Shown here: positions 16,551 to 25,271 of the stretch, piece by piece
Position numbering within the stretch: the stretch's first letter is position 1
Layout: every line of letters begins with the position of its first letter
From: Nocardia miyunensis NBRC 108239
GTDB taxonomy: Bacteria; Actinomycetota; Actinomycetes; Mycobacteriales; Mycobacteriaceae
Direction of reading: 5' to 3'
Length of the DNA stretch: 49,721 nucleotides
NCBI RefSeq assembly: GCF_001613065.1
Contig: NZ_BDBQ01000110.1
Span: forward strand, 1-49,721
Made by a program: the position numbers and the translations under genes
Notes under the pieces: generated by a model
What the model was told of the DNA's origin: nothing
The model's database searches: none
What the model saw: only the letters and a program-made list of their open reading frames with translations

Positions 16551-17458
16551 GGCTGTGAGATCCCCCACGGACGAGCCCGGGCTGGGCTTGTCGCGATGGG
16601 CCGGGAGCGTGCCGAACGGATCGGCTGTGGATGCAGATTTCGCGCATCGTCCCCAGGAGTGGCGGGTTCGTGCGGGCGGTGGCGGGCGGCGGCGTCTTCC
16701 GCCGTCCCTGATGTCGTCGACAGTTCGTCCGGTGGCAGCGGTGACGGTGGTGGTCAGTCGGATTCCGATGGGGCCCAGGGAGGTTCGGCGACGGGCGACG
16801 CCGTGCCCAACGACAGCGGCAACCCCGATTCGGGGGTGCATGTCGACCCGGACGGTCTCATACATCCCACCGCGGTAGTCACCCAAGCAGCATCCACCTA
16901 CCACGCGGCGGACGGCCTTCGGGCTGTCATTCCCCGAGAACGACGACAACGACACCCCGGACGGGATCGGGCGGCCGGTCGGCGACGATGAAGTCCGCGA
17001 GGCGGCACAGGAAGCGGTCCGCTCCGGCATCTCGGTCCGCCCAGGAGTGATCGGCTCTGGCAGTGCCGCGATCGACGACGGGGCGCCGCACTCCATGAGG
17101 GTGGCATCGTGATCGACGAAACGCGTGTCGGGAACCCGCCCGACCAGGACCGCCGCTGAGGCGGTGCGTGCCGTCGAGCGGGACTGTGCCGGGGCGTTGG
17201 TTTCGCATCGCGATGGCTGGTTTGTGTCCAGGGGGCGATACGTCACCGACAGTGCGCTGGGAGCGACCGCCGTGGCCGATGGCCCACCGGCGTGCAGCCG
17301 GTTCGCCCAGGTCGGCTTCCGTTTACGAGCCTACGGCGTTCCGGCGGCACGTATCGGCGGGGTGAGCGTTCCCGTACGGCAGGAGCGAAAAACCTTGTTT
17401 GAACATGGGACGCCCGGGAATTGCGAGTTCATTGCATCCAACAACGTTGGGATACACC
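16551..17458. other. Gap of about 900 bases with probable gene debris
   Basis: No intact gene is convincing. Protein-like stretches occur on the plus strand in different frames: around 16700-16910 an Asp/Gly/Ser-rich run ending HVDPDGLIHPTAVV, around 16920-17112 FPENDDNDTPDGIGRPVGDDEVREAAQEA, around 17100-17158 a short run ending VGNPPDQDRR, and around 17155-17350 AEAVRAVERDCAGALVSH. Frame jumps between them suggest one or two decayed genes. Long minus-strand frames here have poor composition. No family is recognised. Confidence 0.4.
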
Positions 17459-17818
17459 ATGATTGCACTCGTCGGTTTGATCGTATTGATTGCTGCGGTG
17501 GTCGCCGGAGTCGCGGCAGTCACCGGAAATATCGGCCAAAGTCATCTTCTGGCAACGGATTTCACCATTTTCAACCAGCACTACACGGGCTCGGCGGGGG
17601 AGGTGTTCGCCGCGGGTATCGTCGTTGGCGCGGTCGGCGCGATCGGGCTGGCCCTGCTGCTGGCGGGGTCTTTGACGACGACCCGCCGGCACTGGGCGAC
17701 CCGCCGCGAGCTGCGCCGGTCACGGCGTGAGGTCACCGCCACGCGGCGGGATCTCGACCGTGCCACGCCCGAGAAGTCCCGGACCGGGACGTCGCGCCGG
17801 GCTCAGCCACAAGGCTGA
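17459..17818 (+). CDS. Small membrane protein with basic tail
   Basis: A 119-residue protein with two transmembrane helices: MIALVGLIVLIAAVVAGVAAVTG (1-23) and EVFAAGIVVGAVGAIGLALLLAGS (about 47-70), joined by a short polar loop with NIGQSH. The last 45 residues are strongly basic (RRHWATRRELRRSRREVTATRRDL), probably a cytoplasmic amphipathic helix. The layout resembles LapA-like or related actinobacterial stress membrane proteins, but I cannot name a family with confidence. The in-frame ATG at 17459 starts directly at the first helix. A perfect palindromic terminator follows. Confidence 0.75.
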   Translation: MIALVGLIVLIAAVVAGVAAVTGNIGQSHLLATDFTIFNQHYTGSAGEVFAAGIVVGAVGAIGLALLLAGSLTTTRRHWATRRELRRSRREVTATRRDLDRATPEKSRTGTSRRAQPQG

Positions 17819-17896
17819 CGCGCGGGGCCGCGGTGAGCGGCGGCCCCGAGATCTCATCCAGCTGCCGTCGCGGACGGCAGCTTCGGTAAAACGAGC

Positions 17897-17930
17897 GAGG
17901 GGTGTCCCCACGGCCGTGGGGACACCCCTC
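17897..17930. terminator. Perfect 34-base palindrome, bidirectional terminator
   Basis: Arms of 17 bases (GAGGGGTGTCCCCACGG and its exact complement) without a spacer, between the small membrane protein gene and the convergent end of fadE33. Confidence 0.85.
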
Positions 17931-17949
17931 CCCCGTGTCCGGGCCGAAC

Positions 17950-18999
17950 CTACGCCGGGCGGGCCAGTGGACGGGCCGGTCGGCCGAAGAGCTGGGCGTC
18001 GCCGTGGGCGCGTTTGAAGAACAGGTGGGCGTCGTGTTCCCAGGTGATGGCGATGCCGCCGTGCATCTGGACGGTTTCGCCGACGATCGCGGAGAAGGCG
18101 TGCGAACAGTGGATGCGGGCGGCGGCGATGTCCAGGGGATCGGCGATGCCCTGAGCTAGGTCGGCGATCACGGCGTAGGCGGCCGAGCGGGCCGATTCCA
18201 CCAGGACGTACATATCGGCCATGCGGTGTTTGAGGGCCTGGAAGCTGCCGATCGGGCGACCGAACTGCACCCGGGACTTGCTGTATTCGACGGTCATCTG
18301 CAGGCACGCGTCGGCCGCGCCGACCTGTTCGGCCGCGATTGCGGCCCAGGCGATTTCGCGCAGGCGGGTGATCGTGGCGGCATCTCCGCCGAGGGCGCGG
18401 GCCGGTGCGGCGGTGAAGGTGATCTCGGTCAGTCGGCGGCTCGGGTCCATCACCGGTGCGGCGGTGCGGGTGAGTTCCGGTGCGGCGGCGTCGATTTCGT
18501 ACAGGCCGTCGGCGGTGACCACGATCAGGGTGTCTGCCGTCGCCCCGTCGAGGACGTAATGTGCTGTGCCGGTGAGGTTTCCGTCTTCGGCGCGAACGCC
18601 GGGCTCGTCCCAGCCCGCCGCGCTCGCCCAGCAGAGCGCCAGTGTGCGGCCGCCCTCGGCGACGTCGGGCAGCAGCCGCTCGCACGCCTCGGTGTCGCCC
18701 GAGAGCAGCAGTGCCTGCACACCGAGTACCGCGGAGCCGAGCATGGGCGGCGTGTGCAGGGTGCGCCCGAGTTCCTCGACCACCGTGAGCGCCTCGACGA
18801 GTCCGGCCCCGATCCCGCCGTACTCCTCCGGAACGGCCAGCGCCGCGACCCCGACCTGCTCACACAGCAGCGACCAGAGCGCGGGGTCGTACCCGGCCTC
18901 GCTGTCGATCGCCCGGCGCAGCACATCGCGATCGCCGTGCTTGGTCAGCACCGCGCGCACGGTGCTCGCCAGTTCCTGCAGTTCGGCCGTGCTGCTCAC
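17950..18999 (-). CDS. fadE33: Acyl-CoA dehydrogenase subunit, FadE33-like
   Basis: A 349-residue acyl-CoA dehydrogenase-fold protein: N-terminal helices (VGVAALAVPEEYGGIGAGLVEALTVVEELGR), a reduced middle domain and a C-terminal bundle with SKSRVQFGRPIGSFQALKHRMADMY and VQMHGGIAITWEHDAHLFFKRAH. It is shorter than FadE31, as expected for one half of the heterotetrameric steroid dehydrogenases. GTG at 18999 is preceded by AGGAGG at six bases. It is the last gene of fadD3-echA-fadE31-fadE32-(small ORF)-fadE33. By position it corresponds to FadE33, thought to dehydrogenate a late acyl-CoA from rings C/D; the number 33 rather than 32 rests on gene order. Confidence 0.85.
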   Translation of the reverse strand: MSSTAELQELASTVRAVLTKHGDRDVLRRAIDSEAGYDPALWSLLCEQVGVAALAVPEEYGGIGAGLVEALTVVEELGRTLHTPPMLGSAVLGVQALLLSGDTEACERLLPDVAEGGRTLALCWASAAGWDEPGVRAEDGNLTGTAHYVLDGATADTLIVVTADGLYEIDAAAPELTRTAAPVMDPSRRLTEITFTAAPARALGGDAATITRLREIAWAAIAAEQVGAADACLQMTVEYSKSRVQFGRPIGSFQALKHRMADMYVLVESARSAAYAVIADLAQGIADPLDIAAARIHCSHAFSAIVGETVQMHGGIAITWEHDAHLFFKRAHGDAQLFGRPARPLARPA

Positions 19000-19223
19000 G
19001 GTGTTCCTCCTGTGTTCTCGGCGTGGGAGACCGAATCTCGCCGTGCCGACGGCAGATCCGCCGCGCCGCCGGTGAGCGATGCGGTGATACCACGGCATCC
19101 GGTCTGCCGGATGGTCGGCGCGCTGGTGGCCAGGTCGGCGGTCGCAGCGGTGCCCGCCCGCTGTGCCGGGATCGGCGCGGCGGCTTCGGAGCTGACGGTC
19201 TCGCGCGGCGCGGTGATCCTCAT
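18996..19223 (-). CDS. Possible 75-residue coupled ORF between fadE32 and fadE33
   Basis: Its ATG overlaps the fadE32 stop by ATGA and its TGA overlaps the fadE33 GTG by GTGA. In between lie 76 codons with mostly G or C in third position (MRITAPRETVSSEAAAPIP... ending SHAENTGGTP). The product would be rich in Ala, Thr and Arg, without membrane helix or known domain; two Cys are absent apart from one in QTGCRG. Both four-base overlaps are the usual sign of coupled translation in this operon, so the ORF may be real or may simply carry ribosomes to fadE33, whose ribosome site lies inside it. Confidence 0.5.
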   Translation of the reverse strand: MRITAPRETVSSEAAAPIPAQRAGTAATADLATSAPTIRQTGCRGITASLTGGAADLPSARRDSVSHAENTGGTP

Positions 19224-20206
19224 GCGACACCCGGGGTGCGCAGGGCAGCTGCAACCCGCGCCCGATGGAAACCTGTTGTTCCCCAGGCAGATTGCAGAGC
19301 ATTGACCTTGGTTATCCACAGGGACAGGTCGCATTCGGCGGTGTAGCCGATGGCACCGTGGACCTGAAGGGCGATGCGGGCGGTGCGGTAGGCGGCTTCG
19401 GCGCAGGCGATCTTGGCGGCCGAGATGTCGCGCGGGGTGGGCTCGAGTGCGGCGCGGTAGAGCAGCGGCTGAGCCATTTCCAGGCCGATCAGGGCGTTGG
19501 CCAGATGGTGTTTGATCGCCTGGTACTGGCCGATCGGCTTGCCGAACTGGTGCCGCTGCTTGACGTAGGCGACGCTGGTGTCCAGCATCGCCCGGCCCGC
19601 GCCGAGCAGGACCGCCGCGGTCGCCAGGGCGCCGGCGTCGAAGGCCGCCGCGGCGGCCGTACGTACCGAATCGCCTTCGGCGAGAAGCTCGCCGGGGGAT
19701 ACGGAGAACAACCGGCGGGCCCGGTCGACGGACCGGATGCTCGCCGTGCGATGCGCGGTGAACAGCCGGTCGCCGTCCACCACCAGGATCACCTCGGCGG
19801 CGTCGGCGTCCACCGCGGGGGCCTCGGGGTACAGCGCCAGGGTGCCCAGGGCCCGGCCCTCGGCGAGCGCGCCCAGCCAGCGTCCGGCCAACGCGCTGTC
19901 CGGAAGTGCTTGCAGCAGTGCGGGAATCGCGGCGGCGGTCTCGACCAGCGGTCCGGGCACGGCGGCGCGGCCGAACTCGGTGAAGGCGACCACCGAGTCG
20001 ATCGTCTCCGCGCCCATGCCGTCGTGCGCCTCGTCGATCGCCAGGCCCAGGGCGCCCGCACCGGCGAGCTGGCGGATCAGCCCGCGCCCGCCGTTGTGGT
20101 CGCCCTCGCCCCAGGCGCGGATGATGCCGGGCGTCCCGGCCGCATCGCTCATCTTGCGCAGGCTGTCGGCGAAGTCGCGCTGTTCGGGGGAAAGTGCAAA
20201 TCTCAT
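19220..20206 (-). CDS. fadE32: Acyl-CoA dehydrogenase subunit, FadE32-like
   Basis: A 328-residue acyl-CoA dehydrogenase-fold protein starting MRFALSPEQRDFADSLRKM. It has the N-terminal helical domain (GALGLAIDEAHDGMGAETIDSVVAFTEFGRA), a short variable middle domain, and the C-terminal bundle AYVKQRHQFGKPIGQYQAIKHHLANALIGLEMAQPLLY with LQVHGAIGYTAECDLSLWITKVNAL. The mycobacterial FadE31-FadE32 and FadE31-FadE33 pairs form mixed tetramers that share one FAD site; the same is inferred here. ATG at 20206 follows the fadE31 stop by 28 bases. It is the fourth gene of the fadD3 operon. Confidence 0.87.
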   Translation of the reverse strand: MRFALSPEQRDFADSLRKMSDAAGTPGIIRAWGEGDHNGGRGLIRQLAGAGALGLAIDEAHDGMGAETIDSVVAFTEFGRAAVPGPLVETAAAIPALLQALPDSALAGRWLGALAEGRALGTLALYPEAPAVDADAAEVILVVDGDRLFTAHRTASIRSVDRARRLFSVSPGELLAEGDSVRTAAAAAFDAGALATAAVLLGAGRAMLDTSVAYVKQRHQFGKPIGQYQAIKHHLANALIGLEMAQPLLYRAALEPTPRDISAAKIACAEAAYRTARIALQVHGAIGYTAECDLSLWITKVNALQSAWGTTGFHRARVAAALRTPGVA

Positions 20207-20234
20207 CGATCGGTCCAATCCGGGTCGGGCGAGT

Positions 20235-21365
20235 TCAGCGGGGCAGGCCGAGCAGGCGTTCGGCGATGATGTTGCGCTGAATCTCGTTGGTGCCCGCGTA
20301 GATCGGGCCCGCGAGGGAGAACAGGTAGCCGTCGGTCCAGGCGCTCTCCTGTTCGGCGGCGGGGCCGAGCAGTTCCAGGGCCGTCTCGTGCATGGCGATG
20401 TCCAGGTCGGACCAGAACACCTTGTTGACCGAGGATTCCGCGCCGAGCTTGCCGCCCTCGGACAGCCGGGTGACGGTCGCGAGCGTGTTGAGCCGATATG
20501 CCTCGGCCCCGATCCAGGCGTCCACCACGCGATTTCGCGACGCGGTGTCACCGGACTCGGTATTCGAACGCCACAGTTCGATCAACCGGTCCGCGGTCGC
20601 GCTGAACCGTCCCGGACTGCGCAGCGACAGGCCGCGCTCATTGCTGGAGGTCGCCATCGCCACCCGCCAGCCGTCGTTCGGCTCCCCGATGACGTCGCGA
20701 TCCGGCACGAAGACGTTGTCCAGGAAGATCTCCGCGAATCCGGGCTCACCGTCCAGCTGCGGAATCGGCCGCACCGTGACCCCGTCCGCGGACAGCGGGA
20801 ACATCACGTAGGTCAGCCCGCGATGACGTTCGGCCTCGGGATCGCTGCGGAACAGCCCGAAACCCCAGTCCGCGAAGGAGGCTCGCGAACTCCAGGTCTT
20901 CTGCCCGTTGAGCACCCAGCCGCCCTCGACGCGTTTCGCGCTGGACCGGATTCCGGCCAGATCGCTGCCCGCCTCGGGCTCGGACCACGCTTGGGCCCAG
21001 ATATCTTCTCCCCGAGCCATTCTCGGCAGGATTCGCTCGTGCTGCTCGGGCGTGCCGTGTTCGAACAACGTCGGCGCGAGCAGGAAGATGCCGTTCTGGC
21101 TGACCCGTCCGGGCGCGCCGGCCGCGTAGTATTCCTGCTCGAACAGAACCCATTCCAGCAGCGAGACATCGCGTCCGCCGTATTCGCGCGGCCAGGCGAC
21201 CACCGACAGCCGGGCATCGGCCATGGTGGCCTCCCAGCGCCGGTGCGCCTCGAAGCCCTCCTTGGTGTCCATCGACGGCAACGGCGTCGCCGGGACGTTG
21301 GCGCGCAGGAAGTCACGCACTTCCAGCTGGAATTGCTCTGCGGCGGAATCGAGTTCGAGATCCAT
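20235..21365 (-). CDS. fadE31: Acyl-CoA dehydrogenase subunit FadE31
   Basis: A 376-residue acyl-CoA dehydrogenase, the same length as mycobacterial FadE31. Blocks include WPREYGGRDVSLLEWVLFEQEYYAAGAP, the FAD/substrate region AQAWSEPEAGSDLAGIRSSAKRVEGGWVLNGQKTWSSRASFADW, and the C-terminal SLAGPIYAGTNEIQRNIIAERLLGLPR. It should dehydrogenate a steroid-derived acyl-CoA during degradation of rings C and D, together with FadE32 or FadE33. The ATG lies directly behind the echA stop (TAGATG), so translation is coupled. Transcription is from the KstR2-type promoter upstream of fadD3. Confidence 0.92.
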   Translation of the reverse strand: MDLELDSAAEQFQLEVRDFLRANVPATPLPSMDTKEGFEAHRRWEATMADARLSVVAWPREYGGRDVSLLEWVLFEQEYYAAGAPGRVSQNGIFLLAPTLFEHGTPEQHERILPRMARGEDIWAQAWSEPEAGSDLAGIRSSAKRVEGGWVLNGQKTWSSRASFADWGFGLFRSDPEAERHRGLTYVMFPLSADGVTVRPIPQLDGEPGFAEIFLDNVFVPDRDVIGEPNDGWRVAMATSSNERGLSLRSPGRFSATADRLIELWRSNTESGDTASRNRVVDAWIGAEAYRLNTLATVTRLSEGGKLGAESSVNKVFWSDLDIAMHETALELLGPAAEQESAWTDGYLFSLAGPIYAGTNEIQRNIIAERLLGLPR

Positions 21366-22274
21366 CTACATCGCCCTGTTCTCTGCGGTGCTTGCGTCAC
21401 GCCGGGTGGCACCGGCCTTCATCGACTCGGCGTTCATGCCGCCGAGTGAATCCGCGCCGACCTCGGCATTGTGGGCGTGCGCGAAATGGTGCAGTCCGAA
21501 GACCGAATCCATTCCCGAGCGCAGCCCCATCTGGTCCTCGCACTGGTTGACGGCCTTCTTGGTCAGCGCCAACCCGAATTGCGGCATGGTGGAGATCTTC
21601 TCGGCCAGGGCGAAGGTCTCGGCCGCCAGTTCCTCGTTGGCCACGACCCGGTTCACCATGCCCCACTCGTATGCCTGCGCCGCGCTGAAGCGGTCGCCGG
21701 TGTACAGCACCTCCTTGGCCCGGCGCGGTCCGAGCACCCACGGGTGGGCGAAATACTCCACACCCGGAATACCCATGCGCACAACGGGATCGGAGAAGAA
21801 CGCGTCCTGCGCCGCGACGATCAGGTCGCAGACCCAGGCCAGCATGAGCCCACCGGCGATGCACGCGCCCTGCACCATCGCGATGGTCGGCTTGGGAATC
21901 TCACGCCAGCGGCGGCACATGCCGAGATACACCTCGACCTCGCGGGCGTATCGCTGGTCGCCGCCGGGGCGGTCGAGGTGGTCCCACCACAGCGCGGCCT
22001 TGTTCTCGTACCGCACGTGGTGGTCGCGGCCGGGCGTGCCGATGTCGTGCCCGGCGCTGAAGTGTTTTCCGTTGCCCGCCAACACGATTACCTGCACGTC
22101 GGCGTCCTCGACCGCGCGCGTGAACGCCGCGTCCAGGGCGTAGGTCATCACCGAGTTCTGCGCGTTGCGGTAGTCCGGCCGGTTCATCGTGACGACCGCG
22201 ATCGGACCGCGCCGCTCGTAGGTGACGACCTCACCCTCGTCGGGCACCGCGCCCGGAGCCTGTGCGCCGGTCAC
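21366..22274 (-). CDS. Enoyl-CoA hydratase/isomerase family protein in the HIP operon
   Basis: A 302-residue crotonase. The oxyanion-hole blocks are VIVLAGNGKHFSAGHDIG and VQGACIAGGLMLAWVCDLIVAA, followed by FFSDPVVRMGIPGVEYFAHPWVLG. An insert of some 30 residues (GRDHHVRYENKAALWWDHLDRPGGDQRY) between the two blocks and the C-terminal HHFAHAHNAEVGADSLGGM resemble mycobacterial EchA13, which neighbours the FadE17-FadE18 pair. It probably hydrates an unsaturated acyl-CoA made by a FadE of this operon; the exact step is open. GTG start overlaps the fadD3 stop by four bases. Confidence 0.85.
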   Translation of the reverse strand: MTGAQAPGAVPDEGEVVTYERRGPIAVVTMNRPDYRNAQNSVMTYALDAAFTRAVEDADVQVIVLAGNGKHFSAGHDIGTPGRDHHVRYENKAALWWDHLDRPGGDQRYAREVEVYLGMCRRWREIPKPTIAMVQGACIAGGLMLAWVCDLIVAAQDAFFSDPVVRMGIPGVEYFAHPWVLGPRRAKEVLYTGDRFSAAQAYEWGMVNRVVANEELAAETFALAEKISTMPQFGLALTKKAVNQCEDQMGLRSGMDSVFGLHHFAHAHNAEVGADSLGGMNAESMKAGATRRDASTAENRAM

Positions 22275-23905
22275 GAATTCTCCTCGCGTAGTTGCCGTTT
22301 GAGCACTTTTCCGGCGGCGCTGTAGGGCAGCTCGTCGCGGAATTCCACGAAGCGCGGGACCTTGAAGTTGGCGAGTGTCCGCTTCGCGTGGGCGATCACG
22401 TCCTCGACGGTGAGGGCCGAGCCCGGACGGCGGACGATGAATGCCTTGCCGACCTCACCCATGCGCTCGTCCGGCGCGCCGATGACCGCGGAGTCCGCGA
22501 CGCCGTCCAGACGGGCCAGGGCCTGTTCGACCTCGGCGGGATAGACGTTGAATCCACCGCTGATGTAGAGGTCCTTGAGCCGGTCGGTGATCTTCAGATA
22601 GCCGCGCTCGTCAAGGACGCCGACGTCACCGGTGTGCAGCCAGCCGTCGGAATCGATCGTCTTGGCGGTGTTCTCGGGATCGTCCAGATAGCCGAGCATC
22701 ACGTTCGGGCCGCGCAGCAGCACCTCGCCGTGGTCGCCGATGCGGACCTCGAAGTCGGCGATCGGGCCGCCGGAGGTGTTGGCGACGGTTTCCGCGTCGT
22801 CGTCGGGCAGGCACATGGTGCCGAATCCGGCCGATTCGGACAGGCCGTAGGCGGTGACCACGACGTCGAATTCCAGTTCCCCGCGCATTCTTTCGATCAG
22901 CACCACGGGAACGGTCGCCGCGCCGGTGACCGCCACCCGCAGGCTGCTCAGATCGAAATCGGCGCGGGCGGGGTGGTCCAGGATGGTCTGATAGATCGTC
23001 GGCGGACCCGTCAGCACGGTGATCCGCAGGTCGTTGACCATCCGCATCGCCTGCGGCACATCGAAGCTCGCCTGCGGGACGATGGTCGCGCCGGTCACCA
23101 GGCAGGCGAGCATCGCGGCCTTGTAGCCGAAGTTGTGGAAGAACGGCGGGATGACCAGGTACCGGTCGTCGCTGTGCAACGTCGAGCAGGCCACCCACGC
23201 GCGCACCACGCTCAGTGCCTGGCGATGCGCGACGAGCGTGCCCTTGCTGCGGCCGGTGGTGCCGGAGGTGAATAAGATGTCCGAAATATCCTCGGGGTCA
23301 ACCGATTCCCCGCGAGCGATGATGTCCGCACGCGGTGTCCGCGCGGAAATTCCGGCCAGTTCGGACCAGGCGACGACCGCCTCGTCCGCGCGGCCGGTGG
23401 ACGTTGCGCCGTCGCGCGGTGCTGATCCGCTCGCTGATTCCGCGAAGGATTCGGCTCCGGAGCCCGCCGTAACGCCGGAGAGGGCTTCGACCGGCATGAC
23501 GATGATCGTCTCGATGTCCAGATCCGGTGCGGCAGTGCGCAATTCGGCCAGTCGATCGCGTCCCAGGAACGGGCCGGAGATGAACAGGGCCTTGGCGTGC
23601 ACCCGCTCGAGCACGTCAACGGCCTCGTCGGCGACGTAGCGGGTGTTCAGCGGGACCAGGGCGGCGCCGGTGTAGTGCGAGGCCAGGGCGGCCACGACCC
23701 AGTGGTAGGTGTTCGGGGCCCAGATCGAGATTCGGTCGCCGCGCCGCACGCCCCGGGCGATGAGCGCGCCCGCGACCTGTTGTACCTGGTCGAGCAGTTG
23801 AGTCCAGCTCAGCTGCACCTCGCCGTCGTGGACGGCCGGTGCGTCGCCGTAGGCGCGCGCCGCATCGTGCAGGGCCCGGGGGGTGGTCTGCGAAAGGGTG
23901 GTCAC
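22271..23905 (-). CDS. fadD3: HIP-CoA synthetase FadD3
   Basis: A 544-residue ANL-family acyl-CoA synthetase that activates HIP, the propionate carrying steroid rings C and D, with ATP and CoA. Core motifs are DILFTSGTTGRSKGTLVAH (A3, about 212-230), YGLSESAGFGTM (A5), GWLHTGDVGVLDERGYLKITDRLKD (A7-A8), and the catalytic Lys in YSAAGKVLKRQL at the C-terminus. It is about 40 residues longer than the mycobacterial enzyme, largely because of a low-complexity insert near residues 145-180 (Ala/Ser/Gly/Glu). GTG at 23905 follows GGAGGA. It heads a minus-strand operon and shares a KstR2-type operator with the divergent fadE30. Confidence 0.95.
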   Translation of the reverse strand: MTTLSQTTPRALHDAARAYGDAPAVHDGEVQLSWTQLLDQVQQVAGALIARGVRRGDRISIWAPNTYHWVVAALASHYTGAALVPLNTRYVADEAVDVLERVHAKALFISGPFLGRDRLAELRTAAPDLDIETIIVMPVEALSGVTAGSGAESFAESASGSAPRDGATSTGRADEAVVAWSELAGISARTPRADIIARGESVDPEDISDILFTSGTTGRSKGTLVAHRQALSVVRAWVACSTLHSDDRYLVIPPFFHNFGYKAAMLACLVTGATIVPQASFDVPQAMRMVNDLRITVLTGPPTIYQTILDHPARADFDLSSLRVAVTGAATVPVVLIERMRGELEFDVVVTAYGLSESAGFGTMCLPDDDAETVANTSGGPIADFEVRIGDHGEVLLRGPNVMLGYLDDPENTAKTIDSDGWLHTGDVGVLDERGYLKITDRLKDLYISGGFNVYPAEVEQALARLDGVADSAVIGAPDERMGEVGKAFIVRRPGSALTVEDVIAHAKRTLANFKVPRFVEFRDELPYSAAGKVLKRQLREENS

Positions 23906-23952
23906 GGGCGTCCTCCCGCGGCGAGCCGCGATTCGAAACTGTCGGTCTACAA

Positions 23953-23966
23953 AGCAAGTGCTTGGT
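23953..23966. promoter_or_regulatory. KstR2-type operator between fadD3 and fadE30
   Basis: AGCAAGTGCTTGGT fits the KstR2 consensus AnCAAGnnCTTGnT at every fixed base. It is followed by TAGGTT, a plausible -10 element, and by the fadE30 GTG 17 bases after the operator. It can serve both divergent operons. Confidence 0.88.
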
Positions 23967-23982
23967 AGGTTACTCTACCGGA

Positions 23983-25194
23983 GTGAGTGTGATCCAGACC
24001 CCCGATGCCGCGGCCGGCGCCGACACGTCCGCGGATGTGAAGTTCCGCGCCGACGTGCGCGAATGGCTGGTCGAGAACCTCGAGGGCGAGTTCCGGGAGC
24101 TGCGTGGACTGGGCGGTCCCGGCCGCGAGCACGAGGCGTTCGACGAGCGGCTCGAATGGGACCGCCACCTGGCCGCGGCCGGTTGGACCTGCCTGGGCTG
24201 GCCCGAACAGTACGGTGGCCGCGACGCGACGCTGCGCCAGCAGGTGATCTTCCACGAGGAGTACGCCAAGGCCGATGCGCCGAGCCGCGTGTCGCACCTG
24301 GGCGAGGAGCTGCTGGGCCCGACGCTGCTGGCGTTCGGCACCGAGGAACAGAAACAGCGCTTCCTGCCCGGCATCCGCTCGGTCACCGAACTATGGTGCC
24401 AGGGTTATTCCGAGCCGGGGGCCGGTTCGGACCTGGCGGCGGTGACCACGTCGGCCCGGCTCGAGGGCGACGAGTGGCGGATCAACGGCCAGAAGATCTG
24501 GACCTCACTGGCGCATCTGGCCGACTGGTGTTTCGTCATCGCCCGCACCGAGCCGGGGTCGAGCCGGCATCACGGTCTGTCGTATCTGCTGGTGCCGATG
24601 AAGCAGCAGGGCGTCGAGGTTCGCCCGATCATCCAGCTCACCGGCACGGCCGAATTCAACGAGGTGTTCTTCGACGACGCGCGCACCGAGGCGAGTCTGG
24701 TTGTCGGCGAGCCGGGTAAGGGCTGGGGCGTGGCCATGGGCACCCTCACCTTCGAGCGCGGCATTTCCACTGTCGGCCAGCAGATCCGGTTCGCCCGGGA
24801 ACTGGCGGACCTCGAAGCGGTCGCCAAAGACAATGGCGCACTGGATAATCCGGTCATCGCCGAACGTATCGATCAGGCCTGGGTGGGTCTGCGTGTGCTG
24901 CGCGCGCATGCGTTGCGCACCTTGGCATCCGCGCACGGCAATGTCGACGCCCGCACCGCCGCCGGACAGGCGTCGGTCTCGAAGCTGTTGTGGGCCAACT
25001 GGCATCGCGATCTCGGCGAACTCGCCATGGACGTCCTCGGCGCACCGGGCCTGATCTCCCTGCCGGACGATCTGAACGAATGGCAGCGCCTGTTCCTGTT
25101 CAGCCGCGCGGACACCATCTACGGCGGTTCGAACGAGGTGCAGCGCAACATCATCTCCGAACGCGTGCTCGGCCTGCCGCGCGAGGCTCGTTAA
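23983..25194 (+). CDS. fadE30: Acyl-CoA dehydrogenase FadE30
   Basis: A 403-residue acyl-CoA dehydrogenase. Blocks: GWTCLGWPEQYGGRDATLRQQVIFHEEYAKADAP, the FAD region CQGYSEPGAGSDLAAVTTSARLEGDEWRINGQKIWTSLAHLADW, and the C-terminal RADTIYGGSNEVQRNIISERVLGLPR. In M. tuberculosis FadE30 dehydrogenates the propionyl side chain of (5-hydroxy-)HIP-CoA. Two GTG codons compete: 23983, used here, which could be read from a leaderless transcript, and 23989, which has CGGAG five bases before it. First gene of an operon with ipdF, under the KstR2-type operator at 23953. Confidence 0.92.
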   Translation: MSVIQTPDAAAGADTSADVKFRADVREWLVENLEGEFRELRGLGGPGREHEAFDERLEWDRHLAAAGWTCLGWPEQYGGRDATLRQQVIFHEEYAKADAPSRVSHLGEELLGPTLLAFGTEEQKQRFLPGIRSVTELWCQGYSEPGAGSDLAAVTTSARLEGDEWRINGQKIWTSLAHLADWCFVIARTEPGSSRHHGLSYLLVPMKQQGVEVRPIIQLTGTAEFNEVFFDDARTEASLVVGEPGKGWGVAMGTLTFERGISTVGQQIRFARELADLEAVAKDNGALDNPVIAERIDQAWVGLRVLRAHALRTLASAHGNVDARTAAGQASVSKLLWANWHRDLGELAMDVLGAPGLISLPDDLNEWQRLFLFSRADTIYGGSNEVQRNIISERVLGLPREAR

Positions 25195-25271
25195 CCCTTG
25201 ACCGGATCGGCCGCACACGGCCGGATCGACCGATCGGACGCCAAGCTCCGATCAGACCTGGAGGAATCACA

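Noticed and set aside
19578..21449. A 623-codon plus-strand frame
   Set aside because: Shadow of fadE32 and fadE31, which have full domain support on the minus strand.
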